Assembly: GCA_022036555.1 (NCBI GenBank)
Contig: CM039128.1
Location: 17,411,176-17,475,175 of the forward strand
From: Microstegium vimineum
Taxonomy: Eukaryota > Streptophyta > Magnoliopsida > Poales > Poaceae
Length of the DNA stretch: 64,000 nt
Direction: 5' to 3'
Positions within the stretch are counted from its first letter, which is position 1. Every line of letters starts with the position of its first letter. The notes below the pieces were generated by a model, which did no database searches, had not been told where the DNA came from, and worked only from the letters and a program-made list of their open reading frames with translations. The translations under genes and the position numbers were made by a program. Positions 54,564-64,000 of the stretch are shown here, in pieces.

Positions 54564-55319
54564 AACCAAGAAATGAGAAAAGATTATCACGACACCAACT
54601 ATTTACCATTTCCTAGAAGAAACAGAGGACTGCAGTCGGATGAGCAGTTTGGCAAGTTCGTAGAGGTCATCCAGAAGTTATATGTCAACATACCTCTACT
54701 TGATGCCATATAGGTCCCTACATATGCAAAGTACATCAGAGATATTCTTAACAAGAAGAGACCACTGCCAACCACCGAGGTGAGCAAGCTGACAGAAGAA
54801 TGTAGTGCAGCCATCCTGAATAATTTACCAAAGAAGAAAGAAGATCCAGGATATCCCACTGTTAATTGCTCGATCGGGAACCAACACTTCAATAATGCAC
54901 TTTGTGATCTTGGAGCAGGTGTCAGTGTGATGCCCTCATCAGTCTACAAGAAGCTTGATTATGCAACACTAGAACCAACATCAATGTGCTTACAACTACC
55001 AGATCAAACAATTCGATACCCCTTGGGCATTGTTGAGAACATTCCAATCAAGATAAGAGATTTCTTTGTGCCAGTAGACTTCGTGGTACTGGACATGAGC
55101 CCTGACTCTAAAGTGTCCATCATCCTTGGAAGACCATTCCTGAGCACCGCCAATGCCCACATTGATGTCAAAAAGGGAGAAATCAAGTTCAACATAAATG
55201 GTCAAGAAGAACACTTCACATTCAAGCCTAGACCAGAAAACAAATCCATAGTGAAGGAAGTTCATCAAGAAGAATCTCCCGAGGCATCACCTCTGGAATT
55301 GAATACATCAGAAGAATGA
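54564..55319 (+). CDS. Retropepsin-like protease of element H
   Basis: The linker LQSDEQFGKFVEVIQKLYVN is followed by a TAG near 54710, then the open frame 54780-55319 (179 aa). It contains KKKEDPGYPTVNCSIGNQHF and the active-site block NALCDLGAGVSVMPSSVYKK (residues ~38-57). The second motif VSIILGRPFLSTANAHIDV is near residues 115-133. D-L-G-A is the Athila-type form of the catalytic triad. The frame ends at 55319 with no RT downstream. It is similar to 11352-12020 in B. Confidence 0.78.
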
Positions 55320-56100
55320 AAATTTGGAGGTCCAGTTTGGGGGACCTTAAAAACTAGAACCCTCGCCGGAAGGTAAATCGGTATTTATCCCCACTCATCT
55401 ATATCTCTTGCATATTTAATTCTTGCATTAATCATGTTTACTTTTATAATATCTAAAAGCCCCACATAAATCATCTTTATGGTGTGTTACAACCCATATC
55501 TATTACTTATAGTGGTGGCACAAAAAAATGTTTTGCTTAATCGTTCTTAGAAAGTTTACATTTCTTTCTTTAATTCCTGCATTGTATTTACCAAGTTTCT
55601 AGAAGAATGACCCACATACTTTGATCCCACATGTCATAGACTCCACCTCACATATATCACATCACATTATTTCATCCACTTACACCCATCACAACCACCA
55701 GACATTTTCCACCGTCCAAATTCCACCCACGGCCAATAATTCTGCATGAAGGCACACCATGTGAGGTAGAGAGCAAAGATCAACCACTTTGGGCCTAGAG
55801 TGGGGCGGCCTCCCAGGCCTCTAGGGCAACCCCCCTGTCCCCTGCACCTTCTATAAATTCCTTCCTCCAGCCTCTTCCACACACAATCCAGAAAACATCT
55901 CCAACTTCAAGTTTCCGAGTTTCAGTAGTTCTGCTCTTTTGAGAGAAGAAAGAAGAGAGTGGAAAGGAGGAGTAGAAAGAGTTTTGAAGAAAGAAGTGAG
56001 AAGTCACTTAGAAGGTAGTGACTACGTTGTCCAAGTGTAACTAAAATTTGTTTAGGGGAAGTGCTGCTGAAGTTCCAATAAAATTTTGTCTTGAACGACT
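55320..56100. other. Spacer between protease and terminal ORF of H
   Basis: About 0.8 kb without coding motifs sits where pol should be. It starts with a GGTCCAGTTTGGGGGACC inverted-repeat-like stretch and contains the TATA-like site at 55852. A purine-rich 5' UTR-like segment (55935-56020) follows. Confidence 0.55.
55852..55859 (+). promoter_or_regulatory. TATA-like site upstream of the terminal ORF in H
   Basis: CTATAAATTCC, preceded by a C-rich stretch and followed by pyrimidine-rich, leader-like sequence. It corresponds in place to 10451-10459 of B. Confidence 0.42.
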
Positions 56101-56363
56101 AACCCCCGAACAATTGACATCTGGACGGCTAATCACTAACCACCTCTTTTGTCTCACATTCTCCAAGAGCTATCCTAGACTTAGATGCTGATCTTACAAA
56201 TTTTGATAAACACTAGTTCTGGCGGGAAATTTCTAGAGACCAACACTTTTTGCAACCCCGAACTAGTGACATAGAGCATCCCACACTTCGTATGTTTCAT
56301 AAATGGATAGGATATGTTATGTTCCCCAGAGATGACATCAGGAAGGTGAGAGTAGGAGATCTG

Positions 56364-56368
56364 CAACT
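56364..56368. other. Imperfect target duplication of element I
   Basis: CAACT here and GAACT at 61296-61300 (4 of 5 match). Confidence 0.6.
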
Positions 56369-57193
56369 TGATGAAGAGTGGTCCGATCTTCCATGAGGTA
56401 AACGATAATTTCGACTGGTGGAGAACTCGACGTTGGTGATCTAGCTTCAAATCATACACGATTCGAAACCTGCAACCATTACACCACTGCTCCGTTGGTT
56501 ATCAACCAAGCACAACTTGATTGACCTTGCCAATAAGGCTTTTCCTGCAACCGAATCAAAGAACACAAGCAAGAAGGTATAAACACGCAATCTGAAATTG
56601 CAAATATGAATGATGCGAATTAGATAGAGGGTTCCAGAACTCGGTTCGAAAGGACTAATCGACACAGTGGAGGAGATCAAGAACAAGGGGCCCTAGATCA
56701 CTATAAAAGGACTAATCGACACAGTTACAATGAACGATTCAGTTTCTCGATGGAAAACTAAACTCTAAAACAAAACCCGAGTCTCAACGGCGGCGGCTAT
56801 GTGGAATATAAGGGAGAGACATCCTAGGGTTGGTGGAGACCAGGGGGAGGCGCCCCCAACATGGGCTTAAGGCCCGACTCGCGATACATGGCCAAGTTGG
56901 TCCAAAATAGGTGATGCAGCACCGGAACAGATTCTGGATACTGACTTGTTTAGACGTTTCCCGATGACTTAGAAGTAATTTAGACCTCAAACCAACTCCA
57001 TTGGTTTCCTTATGAAATTATCTTTCCATCCATGGGTGAACCATCAAAAGCGGAGTCCGTATGCATCCTGGGCGTCTGTTTTACTCCTTGCTGGTCCTGG
57101 ACTCCGAAACAGACTCGAAGTCTACGTGACAACTGAGTTGGAGATGAGTTGCAACTTGGAAAAGACGTGTCCAGCATGATGATGTCCTCATCA
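56369..57193 (-). repeat. 3' LTR of element I (825 bp)
   Basis: Homologous to 60472-61295; a few percent difference by eye. No gene is present. Confidence 0.92.
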
Positions 57194-57290
57194 TCCTCTC
57201 CTTCTTGAATTGAAGTCTTCCTCGACTCCATCATAGCTATGGCCTCATCATCCCCTCCTTCTATAATTGGAGTCGTCCTCGACTCCATCC
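57188..57290 (-). repeat. Tandem duplication at the polypurine tract of I
   Basis: CTCATCATCC(T/C)CTCCTTCT and a following CGACTCCAT stretch occur twice, ~56 bp apart, so the polypurine tract and the LTR-start sequence are both partly doubled. Confidence 0.6.
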
Positions 57291-57303
57291 CGTCAACGAA
57301 CTC

Positions 57304-57882
57304 CTACAAAAGGTTAGTGATAGCAGGCAATGCACAAGACATAATAGGTTGACAAAACATAGTATAACATGGTGCATCAGGATTATCACATAACTCAGCA
57401 GTAGCAGAAGTTGTAGCAAGAAAAGCACCTCCTAGTAACTTAATCCCATTTTTATCAATGTTTTGCGGAGGTTTATTTTTAATCTCTTTAACATGTTTAA
57501 CAATATCCGTAGGAGACAAAGGTAGCAAAGTAATTTTCTTGTCCTTATGCATGAAAGTGTATTTATTAGTTCTACCATGGTGTAAAGCATCATTATCAAA
57601 TTCCCATGGACGTCCTAACAAAATTGAACAAGCTTGCATAGGTACAACATCAAAATTAGCAGTATCATGATACGAGCCTGTGAAAAAGCTAATGCGGGCT
57701 GATTTAGTTTCCTTCGTATGTCCACTATTATTGAACCATTGAAGTTTATATGGATGCGAATGTTGTCGGGTGGTTAAGCCAAGCTTCTCAACCAAATCTG
57801 AACTCACCAAGTTGTTGCAACTCCCGCTATCAATGATGGTGAGAACACGACAACCCTGCACAATGAGATACATGTGGAACAA
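57304..57882 (-). CDS. Retropepsin-like protease of element I (192 aa frame)
   Basis: The active site TIIDSGSCNNLVSSDLVEKL is at residues ~14-33, with the D-S-G triad intact. The second motif ACSILLGRPWEFDNDALHHG is near residues 84-103, with YKLQWFNNSGHTKETKSARI between. The pattern LTTRQHSHPYKLQW is typical of a grass Ty3/gypsy group with gag-pro-pol, but here the frame ends without RT and is followed by the polypurine tract. The ATG is internal; the domain normally belongs to a polyprotein with gag upstream. Confidence 0.78.
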   Translation of the reverse strand: MFHMYLIVQGCRVLTIIDSGSCNNLVSSDLVEKLGLTTRQHSHPYKLQWFNNSGHTKETKSARISFFTGSYHDTANFDVVPMQACSILLGRPWEFDNDALHHGRTNKYTFMHKDKKITLLPLSPTDIVKHVKEIKNKPPQNIDKNGIKLLGGAFLATTSATAELCDNPDAPCYTMFCQPIMSCALPAITNLL

Positions 57883-57891
57883 GTTGTGGTG

Positions 57892-59147
57892 CTATATGTT
57901 TATCTCTTCTTCATGTCCCACACGTGAACTCAACACACGCTGCACAAGAAGGCTAGGATAGCCTGCGGCGGCAGCCACTGAATCAATTGTCTTCTCGTCT
58001 TGATCGCCCTCGGTGGAATCTGCAGCAAGATTAGCGGCAAGGGCTAAATCATCTTCAACATCACTAACACTTACATATCCATCCTTAGTAGCAATGAAAG
58101 AGCGACGACTGGGGTATTCCACAATTTTATGTCCCATGCCTTTGCAACGGTGGAAAATGATTTTTGCGCTAGACGAGGAGGGGCTAGTAGAAACACCTGG
58201 CGTGACACCTTTCTTAGACTCTGGAAGCTGCACATGAGACAATTTACTTACCCCGGAAGAGTGTGGAGGTGTTGATGTCTTGGGCGTCTCCGGCGCAAAG
58301 CGCTGCTGAAAATTCCTCCCAGTGTTAGACCTGAAAGGCTGTTGTTTGTGCGTCCCTGTACTTCCCGTTCGACCTTAATAGCAAGATGATACAATTGGGA
58401 AAAAGTGCGCCATTCTTTATAATCAAAAATATTCTGTATATCATGATTTAAACCACCAAAGAATCTAGCACTAGCATCATCATCCTCTTCATTTATATCA
58501 CAACGTGCTAAACCAATAAGCAATTCTTGATAGTATGCTTCTATGCCTTTATCACCTTGTTTTAAAGTTTGTAGTTTCAAACGTAAATCACGTTGGTAAT
58601 AAGGAGGAACAAAACAATATTTCATATGTTGTTTTAAAACATTCCAAGTTTGAGGCACAGCAGCAACATTACCAGCATTGCACAGATCACTCCACCAAAA
58701 CAAAGCAAAATTAGTAAACTCACTAGTAGCAAGTCTAACTCTATGCTCAGCAGGTACATTATGAGAATCAAAATTTTTTTGAACAACAAGCTCCAAATCT
58801 AAGTATGCCTCAGGATCAATATTACCAGCAAAAGGAGGTAGGCTAAATTTAATTTTAGCAAAAGGATCATTATTACCATGATTATTACCTCCCATACCAC
58901 GATGATTGAAGTTGTAGCGGCGACGGTTGCGTGCATCCCCGTCAACATCCGCATCTCCATCATCAAATACATCTCCATCTTCATCATTATCATGAGGTGG
59001 ACGACGTTGCTCAACCTGCTCAATGCGGGTGACTAGATTGTTCACGTTACGTGTCAGCTCGTTCATAAGATTGCATTGTTCATTGATGAACGCTGTAAGC
59101 TCGCCCTTGGATACGCACTCATTGAAATCCGTCGGAGATCCTGACAT
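57892..59147 (-). pseudogene. Gag of element I, broken near its C-terminus
   Basis: The main frame (58248-59147, 299 aa, MSGSPTDFNECVSKGELTAF) contains an acidic stretch (residues ~50-75) and the gag core PFAGNIDPEAYLDLELVVQK, LATSEFTNFALFWWSDLCNA and QLYHLAIKVEREVQGRTNN. After a frameshift near 58248-58330 the frame 57892-58242 holds a degenerate zinc knuckle FHRCKGMGHKIVEYPSRR, in which two of the expected Cys are Phe and Tyr. A repeated GDADVDGDA-type acidic run is near residues 60-72. Nucleic-acid binding by the knuckle is probably lost. Confidence 0.8.
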
Positions 59148-60459
59148 GGTTAGAAGATAGAAAAAGACAACACCAAATTATTATCTCTGTCAACTAAAAG
59201 GAATCAAGTGGTGGTGGTGGTGAAAGTGGAAAGCAAAATCACAAGCGGCTTACCACCGTCTTGCAAGTGTTCTTACCAAAGCCTAACAGTAGCAAGATCA
59301 AATTGGCGAAGCAATCGGTTGTTGAGCATGGTAACAGTTGCAAGATGAACCTGTGCTGATAGAAGTACATGTAGAGATTTGGGAAGGCACACTATAAGTA
59401 GCAAGGATTAGCAAATAACGAATACAGATTTAGCTAAGTTCAATAAGTATCCAAAGTACAAATCACAATTGCTGGCTAAGACGTGTCTAGACATAGCGCA
59501 ACAAGATGAAACAAAAGACGATGGAAGGAACTCACAGAACAAGCAACTAGCCCATATTTTCCTTTTTGCTGAATTTCCTCGGATTTTCCCAAAAGACACT
59601 AGTAGAAATCATACTTTTTTATTTTTTCACTATTTTTTTATATTTTTCTCTGAACAAGGATCACAAGAAATGCAACCACAAAAATTGGCACCTTCAACTG
59701 AGGTGGGATGTGGTCTACAAAAAATTCTCAAGTTCTCTGAAAAGCGTGCAAAACATTCACAATTTTTTTTCTTTATTTTCCGGATTTTTTTGACAATTTT
59801 GGCAAAACCAAACAAACCGAAGGCGAGTTTGGGTCGGCTCCAAATGGTGTCAAGAAGCTCCACAATTTTTTCAGATTTTTCTGATAAACGAGCGAAAAGT
59901 TATGCCTGTTTTACCAAAGGTATGTCAAGTTATGGTTTCTGAAAGGCACAACACGACGACGACGGCGGCGGCGGCAGTTAGGGCAAAGTGTCCCTTAACT
60001 CCAACACCGATCACAGGATCAAGCGTCCCTGTGACTAACAACAGTAGTTATTCGCAAGATGATGTAAGGAGGGTTGCGATGCAGGCAAAAAAAAAACAGT
60101 GGCTGTCAACCTATCTAGGGTTTGCGTGGCGGCGAGAGTTCACACAAGGCGGCTAGCGTTGGCAAGTAGAGTGATGTGGTGGCTTCGACTTGTTGTTTGG
60201 GAACGGTGGATGGGATAGCGGCGGAAACAAAGAACAACAACAGTGCGGTTGAACTACGACTACGAACACAATCTAAACCAGCAGCTAGACTCAACCACGG
60301 ACACAAACTCAACAAAGGAAATCTGAAAACAAAATTGCAAGGCACAAAGGGTGATAGGACAGTGGAGATTGAAATTTTTGGGCGTTTTTGTGGACTCTAG
60401 GTAATGAAAAAATATTAAGCTAAGGCAAATGAGATTATAGCTCGCGGTAAACCTAAAAT
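59148..60459. other. Long 5' leader of element I
   Basis: About 1.3 kb between the primer binding site and the gag start, with T-runs (59610-59650, 59760-59800) and a (GAC/GGC)-rich patch near 59955-59975. The frames here have no motif. I see no gene. Confidence 0.55.
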
Positions 60460-60469
60460 TCTGATACCA
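60460..60469 (-). other. Primer binding site of element I (tRNA-Met type)
   Basis: The minus strand reads TGGTATCAGA two bases from the 5' LTR end, as in elements primed by initiator tRNA-Met; the match ends after ten bases. Confidence 0.78.
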
Positions 60470-60471
60470 AT

Positions 60472-61295
60472 TGATGAGGAGTGGCCCAATCTTTCGTGAG
60501 GTAAACGATAATTTTGACTAGTGGAGAACTCGACGTTGGCGATCCGGCTTCAAATCAGACATGATTCGAACACTGCAACTGTTACACCACTGCTCTGTTG
60601 GTTATCAACCAAGCACAACTTGATTGACCTCGCCAATAAGTTTTTTCCTGCAAGTGAATCGAAGAACACAAGCAAGAAGGTATAAACACGCAATCTGAAA
60701 TTGCAAATATGAATGATGCGAATTAGATAGAGTGTTCAAGAACTCGGTTCCAAAGGACTAATCGACACAGTGGAGGAGATCAAGAACAAGGGGCCCTGGA
60801 TCACTGTAAAAGGACTAATCGACACAGTTATAATGAACGATTCAGTTTCTCGATGGAAAACTAAACTCTAAAACAAAACTTGAGTCTCAACTACGACGGC
60901 TACGTGGAATATAAGGGAGATACTTCCTAGGGTTGGTGGCGACCAGGGGGAGGCGCCCCCAACATGGGCTTAAGGCCCGACTCGCGATACATGGCCAAGT
61001 TGGTCCAAAATAGGTGACGCAGCACCGGAACAGATTCTGGACGCTGACTTGTTTAGACGTTTCCCGACGACTCAGAAGGAATTTAGACCTCAGACCAACA
61101 CCATTGGTTTGCTTATGAAATTATCTTTCCATCCGTGGGTGAATCATCAAAAATGGAGTCGTATGCATCCTGGGCGTCCGTTTTACTCCATGCTAGTCCT
61201 GGACTCCGAAATAGACTCGAAGTCGACGTGGCAGCTGAGTTGGAGATGAGTTGCAACTTGGAAAAGACGTGTCTAGCATGGTGATGTCCTCATCA
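60472..61295 (-). repeat. 5' LTR of element I (824 bp)
   Basis: It has the TGATGAGG...CCTCATCA ends and is homologous to 56369-57193. No gene is present. Confidence 0.92.
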
Positions 61296-62258
61296 GAACT
61301 TCTTTTTGCTGCTATTAATAAAGTGCATGTTTCACCTGTAACTTTATTAGTTGCACATTGGCTAAGCACACCAAACTTGCTAGGCCCTGTCGGTTGCACA
61401 TCTTTGATCACTCGTCTAGCCACAAGTATAAATCTATGAGAAGGCTCGTCACTCAACTTCATTGATGAGTTCCGACCTTATTATGGCTATGACTCATTTA
61501 GACAAGGAATAATGTTAAAGAAAGAACACAATATTATGTATATGCTTTATGATAAGGGCAAGGTCCGGTTACCTAACCCGGGCCTTGGGCTCTACACTGT
61601 ACAAAGTTATTTGATTTAATTGGAGCAGAGCCAGTAAACCAGAGAGCGCCACAACGCGTGGCCTCCGAAAGAATGGCCAGTCATCAAGAACGTACATGGC
61701 ACGGAGCTGATCCAGGCCCAGAGGAACCGACGCACATCAGTTATAATGATTACAACCCTCGCATCCTTAGGGATCCGTCGGGTCAACACACGCGAAAAGA
61801 AGAACCAGCTCAAGAAACATGGCCGGAAGGACAAGACCAACAATGGGCGAACGGACCATACCAAACCGGAAGATATTCCACTGACTCATATGGGGCATCA
61901 GGGTCCCGAACCCAACCTCATTTTGATGCAGGTCGAGCCTCCAATGCCACCTACACATTCACCGGAGACTATTACCATGAGACTGGTGCCTTCTACACCC
62001 GCACCGACAATAACCTCCTTGCCATCCAAGAGACACAAGCCCAACACACTCAATTACTAGAGCAGCAACAGAAGTGGAACCAGGACCACACCATCGCCAT
62101 GCAGGAAATACAAGATGAGAACGCCGCGATAGGTGAGAACGTGTATACTCTACTCCAATTCTTCAATCTTCAATCAAAGCCATCCGCAGCATCAGCCAGC
62201 TTAGGGGAATGCCTCACCCAATTATCAAGGTAAGTTTTCTATTTTTCTTTTATTTTTT

Positions 62259-62544
62259 TGTTGACACAAAATGTGATGTACTGCGTCTCACACACAGCAA
62301 GCCGGAAAGCGTGACTTCAATCGGGTGCCCGGGTGCTTCGAGAATCGAGAACGTGCCAGCCAGTTTGACCTGAAACTAATGGAAGATCATCACTCTTAGA
62401 ATAGCCGACCGCACGATCACTTTGCCGAATCCTTATAAATTAGCCGATTGCACCTGCCAAATATCCCAAATGCTTGCCTCTGAATTTTACTGCACACTGG
62501 CCCACCTATCATCTTCCTAGGCGTGCCAAAATCCAGTGTTAACA
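62259..62544 (-). repeat. 3' LTR of element J (about 286 bp)
   Basis: Ends TGTTGACAC and GTGTTAACA are inverted copies, and the polypurine tract lies at the right end. It is short for this type; the partner LTR is off-window, so the boundaries rest on the ends alone. Confidence 0.65.
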
Positions 62545-62560
62545 CATGCCCCCTCAATTT
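62545..62560 (-). other. Polypurine tract of element J
   Basis: The minus strand reads AAATTGAGGGGGCATG immediately before the LTR. Confidence 0.78.
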
Positions 62561-62858
62561 CATTTTATCCTGAAATTGACTATAAGCTTCCCCTTTCCTT
62601 CCAGGTCAACACCGCTCAGTATTGCAGTTGCTGCCTAGGATGAAATTCTAGAGGTAAGTTTTATTCACCTTCATGCATTCGGCAATTCTTGGTTGATCCT
62701 TCTATTTCCTTCCCAATTAGAGCATAGCCGATTGCTTCTATCCGTTGACTTAGAAAAAATAACCGAGCAACGTTCAATTTATCCGAGCCTGGTCTAGTCC
62801 AACAATGGCCCATCCGAATGGGAAAATCCTAAACTGTTGCTTGATAATCCATTCGGTT

Positions 62859-62866
62859 TATAAATA
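62859..62866 (+). promoter_or_regulatory. TATA box of the antisense gene in J
   Basis: TATAAATA lies 73 nt before the ATG at 62932, leaving a leader of about 40 nt. Confidence 0.62.
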
Positions 62867-62931
62867 CAACCATCTTGTTTCCGCCCCCACCAACAGTTCC
62901 AATCTAGCAGCTTCGCCTTCCTTCTTCGTCA

Positions 62932-63721
62932 ATGGCAGGCTGCAGCAAGCGTCCAGCAGAAGAGCCAGAGGTGACCTCTCGCCTCATCTCTCCGAGAGGA
63001 TCTCGATCTTCCGTCGGGAGCGGAAAAAGCTTCGAATATGGAGCAACTTCCCGACGAGTCCTCCGCAAAAGGTAATAAAGTAACTACGAATCTCTGTTTT
63101 TACCTTCATTACCTAACCTTTCCTTTTCCGTAGGACTGACAGTGACTGCACTCCCCAATCTTCGATTGGGAGCGACCGCCCCATGGCCCTAGATTTGGCT
63201 AGGGCCCAAGAACTGATTGCTTGCCATAAGCAATCCAACCTCAGGCTTCAAGCCGAAGTCTTAGACACCCGACTCGACCGAGAGGCCGAAGTTTCCAAAG
63301 AGCGGGATGCCGCCAGAAACCAACTTGCTGGTTAGAACAACTCATCTCCTTTTCCTTTCATTCTGCAAAAATAATCCTGATATTCTCATGTGAATCTTCC
63401 TCTTCTGCAGATCTGTCAGCAAGGCTTGAAGCTCTCGAAGCCGCCATCGCCCGTCTCGCCGTCACTGCCCATGCCGACGGCGAGACGTCTCTCGAGCAAG
63501 TGGAGCACGTCAACCATCGCATCCCGAAGATCTCTCATTCGGCGATTGCATATGGCGCAGCGCTTGCTTTTAGCGCTATGAAGCTTCGCTACGGCATAGA
63601 CCCTAGCAAGTTTGATGTCTTCGCCCACAACCTCGAAGAGAGGATGGAGAACTTCTGCACATTTCATGGAGCAGGCTGGGAAAGACGTTGCAGATGTAGT
63701 AGACTACACCATCCCAATTGA
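62932..63721 (+). CDS. Antisense three-exon gene of J, probable coiled-coil protein (215 aa)
   Basis: Exons 62932-63071, 63134-63330 and 63411-63721 join in phase through GT-AG introns of 62 and 80 bp, giving a 215-residue frame. The N-terminus is Ser/Arg-rich (RGSRSSVGSGKSF). Exon 2 is helical and charged (LRLQAEVLDTRLDREAEVSK). Exon 3 continues the helix (LSARLEALEAAIARLAV) and has a conserved-looking block HSAIAYGAALAFSAMKLRYG. Near 63663 an extra T seems to shift the end: the alternate frame continues MEQAGKDVADVVDYTIPIER before a TAG at 63738-63740, which looks like the original C-terminus. The C-terminal half resembles the end of grass gypsy-associated PF04195-type proteins, but the core is absent, so the family is unassigned. 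Confidence 0.68.
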
Positions 63722-63740
63722 GAGAGTGTTCGATGAGTAG

Positions 63741-64000
63741 TTTGTATTAGGGACCTTTTGTAAAAACCCACTCATCCTGTGAAATATAATATGCGGTTTC
63801 CACTTGCCTTCCCTGTTATGATCTTTCTTGAGAATGATGAATCTGATGACCGTCGTCTGAATTCGCATGAGAACGCGTCCATCGTGTTCAAAGACTTTCC
63901 GTTCTAAAGGCGATACATATCGTATCGGCTATTTTCCAAAATCGCTAATAGCATTTTTGTTTTCTCGGCTAAAGGCGATATACTAATGAAGGACCGAGAA
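63741..64000. other. 3' flank of the antisense gene in J
   Basis: Contains the probable 3' UTR and, near the edge, TCGGCTAAAGGCGATA and ATCGGCTATTTTC blocks. No gene is seen before the window ends. Confidence 0.45.

Larger units (their letters stand above)
56369..61295 (-). mobile_element. Element I: small gag-pro LTR element (4927 bp)
   Basis: LTRs of 825 bp (56369-57193, 3') and 824 bp (60472-61295, 5') both have TGATGA...TCATCA ends. A Met-type primer binding site (60460-60469, minus) and a polypurine tract (57194-57207, minus) set the orientation. The interior has only gag and protease; RT, RNase H and integrase are absent. It interrupts the terminal ORF of H. The lineage is uncertain, Ty3/gypsy by its protease and gag pattern. 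Confidence 0.88.
56100..62233 (+). pseudogene. Athila-like terminal ORF of H, split by element I
   Basis: The left part (56100-56368) reads HPTLRMFHKWIGYVMFPRDD and DIRKVRVGDLQL. After I the frame resumes at 61300 with LLFAAINKVHVSPVTLLVAH and GCTSLITRLATSINL, then a TGA near 61437. A further part (PNPGLGLYTVQSYL) is in the next stretch. The 3' frame 61658-62233 (191 aa) is Gln-rich, with LLAIQETQAQHTQLLEQQQK suggesting a coiled coil. Excising I with one target copy restores continuity between the two halves. Similarity to B (8693-10179) is clear in the middle part. Function unknown. Confidence 0.66.
51613..62258 (+). mobile_element. Element H: Athila-like pol-less element, 3' LTR off-window
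   Basis: Order: LTR (about 51613-53091), tRNA-Asp-type primer binding site, gag, protease, a TATA-bearing spacer, and a terminal ORF interrupted by I. There is no RT or integrase. Layout and protein similarity match B. J interrupts at 62259, so the 3' LTR is beyond J. The 5' boundary is approximate because the partner LTR is not visible. Confidence 0.82.
62259..64000 (-). mobile_element. Element J: Tat-type element, 3' end with antisense gene
   Basis: A short 3' LTR (62259-62544) and polypurine tract in minus orientation are followed by a plus-strand gene, the same arrangement as in C, E, F and G. The LTR/PPT junction (GGGGGCATG then TGTTRACAC) matches F. The rest extends beyond the right edge. 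It inserted into H near the end of the terminal ORF. Confidence 0.75.

Noticed and set aside
59469..59942. 157-codon plus-strand frame in the leader of I
   Set aside because: Phe/Lys-rich translation of T- and A-runs; opposite to the element, but with no promoter, intron or motif to suggest cargo.
1..64000. A host gene, tRNA or rRNA between the elements
   Set aside because: Every stretch longer than 100 bp could be assigned to an element; the 88-bp gap at 46747-46834 has no gene.

Overview
The window is plant DNA, almost certainly from a large-genome grass (Poaceae). It consists entirely of nested LTR retrotransposons, with no convincing host gene, tRNA, rRNA or CRISPR array. The plant and grass call rests on Ty3/gypsy lineages (Tat, Athila-like, chromovirus), tRNA-type primer binding sites, GT-AG introns and captured plant domains (F-box-like, plant mobile domain, a PF04195-like protein). 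The species cannot be fixed from sequence alone. All homology statements are by eye; no search or alignment could be run.

Layout, with elements lettered left to right. A (1-5599, minus) is a Tat-type element whose 3' part lies off-window; it sits in the 3' LTR of B. B (5600-15246, minus) is an Athila-like element with gag, protease and a terminal ORF but no reverse transcriptase or integrase; it sits inside C. C (15247-18505, plus; left part off-window) is a Tat-type element with an antisense F-box-like gene; it sits inside D. D is an old, stop-riddled chromovirus in three pieces (18506-22036, 29045-30535, 42876-46746) ending in a 3.8 kb LTR. E (22037-29044, minus, target duplication AACCC) and F (30536-42875, plus, target duplication GAGAA) are complete insertions in D. 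E is gag-pro plus an antisense F-box-like gene; F is a full Tat element with an antisense plant-mobile-domain gene. G (46835-51612, minus) has the same LTR as C and E but an antisense PF04195-like gene. H (51613-62258, plus) is a second pol-less Athila-like element and is split by I (56369-61295, minus), a small gag-pro element. J (62259 to the edge, minus) shows a 3' LTR, a polypurine tract and another antisense three-exon gene.

The main signal is a recurring architecture. In C, E, F, G and J a plant-like gene lies antisense to the element, between the element's coding region and its 3' LTR. The genes are of at least three and probably four unrelated kinds. In C, E and G the antisense unit starts from the same recognisable promoter block (a TTTCCCAAAAATCC box and a TATAAAGG TATA box) although the gene downstream differs. 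This looks like a modular antisense expression slot. Extra ORFs in Tat/Ogre elements and mobile-domain capture by Ty3/gypsy elements are known; the shared promoter with exchanged gene is the part most worth checking.

Other structure: elements A and F (coding regions, LTRs and antisense gene) are saturated with the hexamer GCCGAT/ATCGGC on both strands. The two pol-less Athila-like elements each carry a TATA-like site ahead of the terminal ORF. All four wholly visible non-autonomous elements keep gag-pro and lack pol. Coding regions are mostly decayed; the best preserved are the gag-pro frame and partial pol frame of A and the F-box-like frame of E.
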